Positions 6,566 through 9,611 of a stretch of DNA of 9,611 nt are shown piece by piece (position 1 is the first letter of the stretch; every line of letters begins with the position of its first letter). The stretch comes from Tannerella sp. Lineage in GTDB: Bacteria > Bacteroidota > Bacteroidia > Bacteroidales > Tannerellaceae. The stretch covers positions 1 to 9,611 of the forward strand of contig JAITDQ010000061.1 in NCBI GenBank assembly GCA_031282485.1. The letters are read 5' to 3'. The position numbers and the translations under genes are program-made. Under the pieces are notes generated by a model, which was not told the DNA's origin, did no database searches, and worked only from the letters and a program-made list of their open reading frames with translations.

Positions 6566-7579
6566 ATGAATACATTAATCGGATTATTAATCATCGCCGT
6601 AGGCAGTTTCGGACAGTCGAGTTCGTATGTGCCTATCAATAAGGTCAAAGACTGGTCGTGGGAGAGTTTCTGGCTCGTGCAGGGTCTCTTTGCATGGCTT
6701 GTTTTCCCGCTGCTCGGCGCTTTGCTGGCCGTGCCGGAAGGCAGCAGCCTCGGAGAAATCCTGTCGGTTAACCCTTCTGCCGTGCTGAAAGCCATGTTTT
6801 TCGGCATATTGTGGGGCGTCGGGGGATTGACATTCGGCTTGAGTATGCGATACCTTGGCGTGGCGCTGGGGCAGTCGCTGGCACTGGGTATGTGTTCCGC
6901 TTTCGGAACGCTGATTCCTCCCCTGTTGCCGCAATATTTCCCGGAAGCGGAAAAACTCACGACTGTATTGATTGTCGGCGTAGCGATTGCCATTGCAGGT
7001 ATTGCCGTCATTGGCTATGCGGGCGCGCTGAAATCAAAGACCATGAGCGAAGAAGACAGGCGGAAAGCCATAAAAGATTTCGCCCTGAAAAAAGGTTTGC
7101 TGATTGCTGTACTGGCGGGCGTTATGAGCGCCTGTTTTAACCTGGGACTTGAGGCGGGAAAACCTTTGACGGTGGCCGGTATGAATAAACTGTTCGTGAC
7201 TTTGCCGGCAACGTTGATGGTTACGTGCGGGGGATTCATTACAAATGCCGTCTATTGCCTGTTCCAGAACACGAAAAATAAAACTTTCGGCGATTACGGC
7301 AAGACGCCTCTGTATGCAAACAATATCTTATTCTGCGCTTTGGCCGGGCTGCTGTGGTATTCCCAGTTCTTCGGACTGAGTATGGGTAAGAGTTTTCTCG
7401 AACCGGGAAGCGTCATCATGGCCTTCTCGTGGTGTATCCTGATGACGCTGAATGTGACGTTCAGCAATGTATGGGGTATCCTGCTGAAAGAGTGGAAAGG
7501 CGTGTCAAGGACTACGATTTACGTATTGCTGACCGGTCTTGCCATTCTGATATTTTCACTTGTATATCCTAATTTGTAG
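6566..7579 (+). CDS. rhaT: L-rhamnose/proton symporter RhaT
   Basis: This 337-residue inner-membrane transporter brings L-rhamnose in together with a proton. Ten hydrophobic segments can be read, roughly 3-22, 36-56, 74-94, 98-121, 132-153, 177-197, 208-233, 252-272, 280-306 and 316-334, matching the 10-helix RhaT family. The opening SFGQSSSYVP (14-23) and KVKDWSWESFWLVQG (26-40) are family features. The basic and acidic loop near 155-175 (KSKTMSEEDRRKAIKDF) falls between helices 5 and 6 and is probably cytoplasmic. It is the last gene of the rhaB-rhaA-rhaT unit and is followed by a terminator. The B. thetaiotaomicron counterpart is the permease gene rhaP. In Gram-negative Bacteroidota an outer-membrane step is also needed; no SusC/D pair is present here. 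Confidence 0.95.
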   Translation: MNTLIGLLIIAVGSFGQSSSYVPINKVKDWSWESFWLVQGLFAWLVFPLLGALLAVPEGSSLGEILSVNPSAVLKAMFFGILWGVGGLTFGLSMRYLGVALGQSLALGMCSAFGTLIPPLLPQYFPEAEKLTTVLIVGVAIAIAGIAVIGYAGALKSKTMSEEDRRKAIKDFALKKGLLIAVLAGVMSACFNLGLEAGKPLTVAGMNKLFVTLPATLMVTCGGFITNAVYCLFQNTKNKTFGDYGKTPLYANNILFCALAGLLWYSQFFGLSMGKSFLEPGSVIMAFSWCILMTLNVTFSNVWGILLKEWKGVSRTTIYVLLTGLAILIFSLVYPNL

Positions 7580-7612
7580 CAGTTTTTTTTCTTCATAAAT
7601 AATAAGGTTGGA

Positions 7613-7654
7613 AACAGGGGGATGAAATATCGGAATTTCACCTCCTGTTTTTTT
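7613..7654 (+). terminator. Terminator of the rhaB-rhaA-rhaT unit
   Basis: The arms AACAGG..TGAAAT and ATTTCA..CCTGTT pair with one small mismatch or bulge around a 6-nt loop (ATCGGA), followed by a run of seven T residues. It lies 34 bp after the rhaT stop and separates rhaT from the aldolase transcription unit. Confidence 0.85.
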
Positions 7655-7657
7655 CTT

Positions 7658-7679
7658 CCGGGCATTTTATGAAGCCCGG
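7658..7679 (+). repeat. GC-rich hairpin CCGGGC..GCCCGG
   Basis: Perfect 6-bp arms enclose a 10-nt loop, directly after the terminator T run. No T run follows, so it is not a second terminator. It could stabilise the 3' end of read-through message or be an upstream site for the aldolase promoter. Confidence 0.4.
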
Positions 7680-7683
7680 CTAC

Positions 7684-7706
7684 ATTCCGTCCTAAATTTA
7701 TTCCGT
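7684..7706 (+). promoter_or_regulatory. ATTCCGT direct repeat upstream of aldolase promoter
   Basis: ATTCCGT occurs at 7684-7690 and again at 7700-7706, a 16-bp period, with the second copy ending 4 bases before the -33 box. The position is that of an activator site. The motif is absent from the rhaB upstream region, so it may serve another regulator or be chance. Confidence 0.35.
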
Positions 7707-7710
7707 AGAG

Positions 7711-7742
7711 TTTGTGAAACCGAAGATTTTCATGTAAATTTG
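7711..7742 (+). promoter_or_regulatory. Promoter of the tandem aldolase gene
   Basis: A -33 TTTG (7711-7714) and a -7 TAAATTTG (7735-7742) are separated by 20 bp. The start point should fall near 7748 at a run of six A residues, leaving a leader of about 45 nt before the ATG at 7794. This rules out the in-frame TTG at 7740, which lies inside the -7 box. Confidence 0.8.
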
Positions 7743-7793
7743 TACCCAAAAAAGCTCTTTTCAATTAAAAAAAACTCTTATCGGATTATAAAA

Positions 7794-9095
7794 ATGAAAC
7801 TGTTAGACACGAAATTAATGCATCCGGCCGACCAGATTATCGTTGTAATCGGCCGTATTTACAACAGTGGTCTTACGACTACTTCGGGCGGAAATATCTC
7901 TATCCGGGACGATAACGGCGATATATGGATTACGCCGGCCGGGATAGACAAAGGTTCTCTTACGAGAAAAGACATCGTTTGCGTGAAGGCGGACGGGACG
8001 ATTGCCGGACAACACCGCCCTTCGTCGGAATTTCCCTTTCACAAGGCAATATATGATATGCGTCCGCAAATGTCGGCCGTCATTCATGCGCATCCGCCGG
8101 CGCTGGTCGCCTTCAGCATAACGCATCAGATACCCAATACGAACATTATCCCGCAGGCGAAAAGTATATGCGGAAAGATAGGTTTTGCGCCGTATGATGT
8201 TCCCGGAAGTAAGAATCTTGGGAAAAAGATTGCCGATGAGTTTGAAAAACATCCCGAATACAAGGCTGTTATTATGGAAAACCATGGCGTGGTTCTTTGC
8301 GGCGAGGATATGAAAGACGCTTATCAACGGTTTGAAACGCTTGAATTTTGCGCAAGAACGGTGATTAACGCCCAGATACTGGGTAAGCCGAATTACCTTA
8401 CGGATGTGCAGATTGAACAGCACGATAAAGCCTTACCGACCAACTTCCCTTATTTTATGAACGCGACATATCCGTCCGACGAACGCGACATACGCGATCT
8501 GATCATAAAAATTATTCACCGCGCATGCGACCAGGGATTGATGATAAGTTCCTACGGAACGGTTTCCGTGCGCTGGCGGGGGAACGATTTCCTTATCACG
8601 CCTCCGGGGATACCGCGTTGGGATATGGAACACGAGCACATTGTTCAGGTGAAAGACGGAAAGGTGGAAGCCGGCAAGATACCGAGCCGCTCCGTTGCGC
8701 TGCACCAGGAAATCTATCAGAGTAATCCCAAAATCAATTCCATCATCCTGACGCAGCCGCCGAATATTATGGGCTTCTGCACGTCCGGGGTTAAATTTAA
8801 TGTACGTACGATTCCCGAAAGCTGGATTTTCCTTAAAGACATCCCAAGCGTACCGTTTGGCGTCCAGTACGAAGACAACAAACGGATAGCGAAATTGCTG
8901 AAAACATATCCGGCCGTGTTGCTGTCAAACGACTCTATCGTTGTTACGGGCGACGGACTGCTGAACACGTTCGACCGCTTGGAAGTAGCCGAGTTTAGCG
9001 CCAAATCGTTGATTATGGGAGCAAACATCGGCAAACTGCAACCCATATCGGACGAAGAAGTTGAAGCGTTGCGCATCGCATTCCATGTGGAATAG
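7794..9095 (+). CDS. Tandem class II aldolase/adducin protein; probable rhamnulose-1-phosphate aldolase
   Basis: The 433-residue cytosolic protein consists of two class II aldolase domains. Domain 1 (about 9-205) has SGGNIS (31-36), TPAGIDK (47-53), the catalytic glutamate E79 in PSSEF, metal ligands H98 and H100 in HAHPP, and H164 in ENHG, as in E. coli L-fuculose-1-phosphate aldolase (E73, H92, H94, H155). Domain 2 (about 228-420) keeps the fold motifs YGTVSVR, TPPGI and LHQEIY. Its matching positions are S300, L319, Q321 and D380, so it cannot bind the zinc. The likely reaction is cleavage of rhamnulose-1-phosphate to dihydroxyacetone phosphate and L-lactaldehyde, inferred from its place after rhaB-rhaA-rhaT, which otherwise lack an aldolase. 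It is not the RhaD-type single-domain enzyme. The gene has its own promoter. Action on another sugar phosphate, such as fuculose-1-phosphate, remains possible. Confidence 0.82.
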   Translation: MKLLDTKLMHPADQIIVVIGRIYNSGLTTTSGGNISIRDDNGDIWITPAGIDKGSLTRKDIVCVKADGTIAGQHRPSSEFPFHKAIYDMRPQMSAVIHAHPPALVAFSITHQIPNTNIIPQAKSICGKIGFAPYDVPGSKNLGKKIADEFEKHPEYKAVIMENHGVVLCGEDMKDAYQRFETLEFCARTVINAQILGKPNYLTDVQIEQHDKALPTNFPYFMNATYPSDERDIRDLIIKIIHRACDQGLMISSYGTVSVRWRGNDFLITPPGIPRWDMEHEHIVQVKDGKVEAGKIPSRSVALHQEIYQSNPKINSIILTQPPNIMGFCTSGVKFNVRTIPESWIFLKDIPSVPFGVQYEDNKRIAKLLKTYPAVLLSNDSIVVTGDGLLNTFDRLEVAEFSAKSLIMGANIGKLQPISDEEVEALRIAFHVE

Positions 9096-9295
9096 GGCGT
9101 TATCGTCCTTGCGAAATCTGACCCCATAAACAGGAGGTTCTGCATTAGGGGCATATTGTGTTTCGGCAACATCAAGTCATTACGACTGGGCGATGAAGAA
9201 GATCAAAATGCACATTAAAACAAAGAGTCGGTAAAACCGAATCATTGAGCCGAATGTCTGCCAACCGCCGGATTGAAAGTGATGAAATATCTTTC

Positions 9296-9346
9296 AAATA
9301 ACGGGTTGTTTACAGGTGTTTTATTGACACCGGTTATTTCTTTTTT
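9296..9346 (+). terminator. Two-part hairpin with T run, probable terminator
   Basis: An outer stem AAATAAC/GTTATTT (9296-9302 with 9333-9339) encloses an inner stem GGTGT/ACACC (9315-9319 with 9327-9331, loop TTTATTG). The run TTTTTT (9341-9346) follows. It lies about 200 bp past the aldolase stop, which is long for a 3' untranslated region, but no nearer terminator was seen. Confidence 0.6.
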
Positions 9347-9454
9347 CTTCATCTGCGGGATGGATTTCCGAATAGAAGCGGGATTATAAAATGTGAAATA
9401 TTTCGTTATGTTTGAGGGAAGTCGCGAAATAGTGAAAAAAAACACAAACAAATG

Positions 9455-9486
9455 TTTGCATAATCACAAAAAAGATATTATATTTG
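9455..9486 (+). promoter_or_regulatory. Consensus rightward promoter near the window edge
   Basis: A -33 TTTG (9455-9458) and a -7 TATATTTG (9479-9486) are separated by 20 bp, with transcription expected near 9492. The -33 box is one arm of the dyad CAAAC-aaat-GTTTG (9445-9458), a possible operator. It implies that a gene begins close to or beyond the right edge. Confidence 0.75.
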
Positions 9487-9524
9487 CCGGCGAATTTTTA
9501 AAATAATGAGGTAAAAGTTATATC

Positions 9525-9611
9525 ATGGAAATTATATCGCAAATTATTTCTCCGGCAAGGTGTATAAAGACAACTTTGGCACGAATTTTGAGGGGGGGGG
9601 GTACTCCTAAA
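9525..9611 (+). CDS. Possible start of an unidentified gene (runs off right edge)
   Basis: An ATG at 9525, about 33 bases after the predicted transcription start and 13 bases after a GAGG, opens a frame that stays open to the edge for 29 residues, beginning MEIISQIISPARC and ending RGGGTPK. No family is recognised. The GGG part is encoded by a run of ten G residues; one extra G would bring a TAA two codons later. An overlapping frame (9515 onward) also reads open and looks no less protein-like, but has no start codon. The call rests mainly on the promoter, so confidence is low. Confidence 0.3.
   Translation, partial: MEIISQIISPARCIKTTLARILRGGGTPK
9592..9601 (+). repeat. Homopolymer run of ten G
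   Basis: Ten consecutive G residues lie 10 bases from the window end. Runs of this length are prone to slippage in replication and also to sequencing and assembly error. In a genome of this composition such a run is unexpected by chance. Confidence 0.9.

Larger units (their letters stand above)
9096..9524. other. Intergenic region without a convincing gene
   Basis: These 429 bases hold no reading frame I can assign. The longest, on the minus strand at 9242-9451 (69 residues), has no recognisable domain. A plus-strand mini-frame at 9193-9234 would encode only 13 residues (MKKIKMHIKTKSR) and lacks support. Visible elements are a small hairpin TCGGT-AAA-ACCGA (9228-9240), a terminator-like hairpin (9296-9346), two related segments around 9271-9295 and 9380-9405, and a rightward promoter at the end. 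Confidence 0.6.

Noticed and set aside
5922..6575. Long minus-strand frame of 217 residues opposite rhaA
   Set aside because: It lies entirely over strongly conserved rhaA coding sequence in another frame, with no recognisable domain or promoter.
6325..7011. Minus-strand frame of 228 residues opposite rhaA and rhaT
   Set aside because: It crosses two genuine genes and has a low-complexity Ser/Pro/Thr-rich translation, typical of an antisense shadow.
7740..7793. Upstream TTG start at 7740 that would lengthen the aldolase by 18 residues
   Set aside because: The TTG is part of the -7 box TAAATTTG, upstream of the expected transcription start, and the added residues do not look like the domain; the ATG at 7794 fits.
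7815..8423. Minus-strand frame of 202 residues opposite the aldolase
   Set aside because: It is antisense to the fully conserved first aldolase domain and shows no known motifs.
8717..9175. Minus-strand frame of 152 residues at the end of the aldolase, extending past its stop
   Set aside because: Most of it is antisense to domain 2, there is no promoter on that strand near 9175, and no domain is seen.
9228..9240. Hairpin TCGGT-AAA-ACCGA as the aldolase terminator
   Set aside because: It has only 5-bp arms, a 3-nt loop and no following T run; the hairpin at 9296-9346 is a better candidate.

Overview
The window looks like a chromosomal segment from a member of the Bacteroidales (phylum Bacteroidota). 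Four things point there: at least four promoters of the Bacteroidota type (a -7 box TAnnTTTG, usually with a -33 TTTG 19-20 bp upstream), A-rich leaders instead of clear Shine-Dalgarno sequences, AT-rich intergenic repeats built from TTTTTAA units, and gene content typical of that order. The genus cannot be fixed from this sequence.

Left part (1-2654). A truncated AAA-ATPase-like gene runs off the left edge on the minus strand. A tRNA-Arg(TCT) gene follows, with its own consensus promoter and a hairpin terminator. Facing it on the minus strand is a tight three-gene unit, read from right to left: a DUF4163/DUF3298-type lipoprotein, the 16S rRNA methyltransferase gene rsmG, and a YcbL/glyoxalase II-like metallo-hydrolase. 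Each pair overlaps by 4 bp. The tRNA terminator hairpin also has a T-rich run on the opposite strand, so it probably ends both transcripts.

Middle and right part (2767-9095) is an L-rhamnose utilisation locus. An AraC-family regulator (RhaR-like, minus strand) is divergent from rhaB (rhamnulokinase), rhaA (L-rhamnose isomerase, called rhaI in Bacteroides thetaiotaomicron) and rhaT (L-rhamnose/H+ symporter). After a terminator and a fresh consensus promoter comes a 433-residue protein made of two class II aldolase/adducin domains. The inferred flow is: RhaT imports L-rhamnose, RhaA converts it to L-rhamnulose, RhaB phosphorylates it at C1, and the class II aldolase splits rhamnulose-1-phosphate into dihydroxyacetone phosphate and L-lactaldehyde. 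The first aldolase domain keeps all metal-binding residues. The second has lost all of them, so it is probably a structural or regulatory pseudo-enzyme domain. No lactaldehyde reductase and no mutarotase gene is present in the window.

Right end (9096-9611). About 430 bp hold no convincing gene, but contain a hairpin terminator, a weak duplicated segment and a strong rightward promoter. The window ends 10 bases after a run of ten G residues. The run lies early in a possible reading frame and just after a sigma-54-like element, so it may be a phase-variable tract. No wholly new system is evident; the half-dead tandem aldolase, the control regions and the poly-G tract are the points most worth checking.
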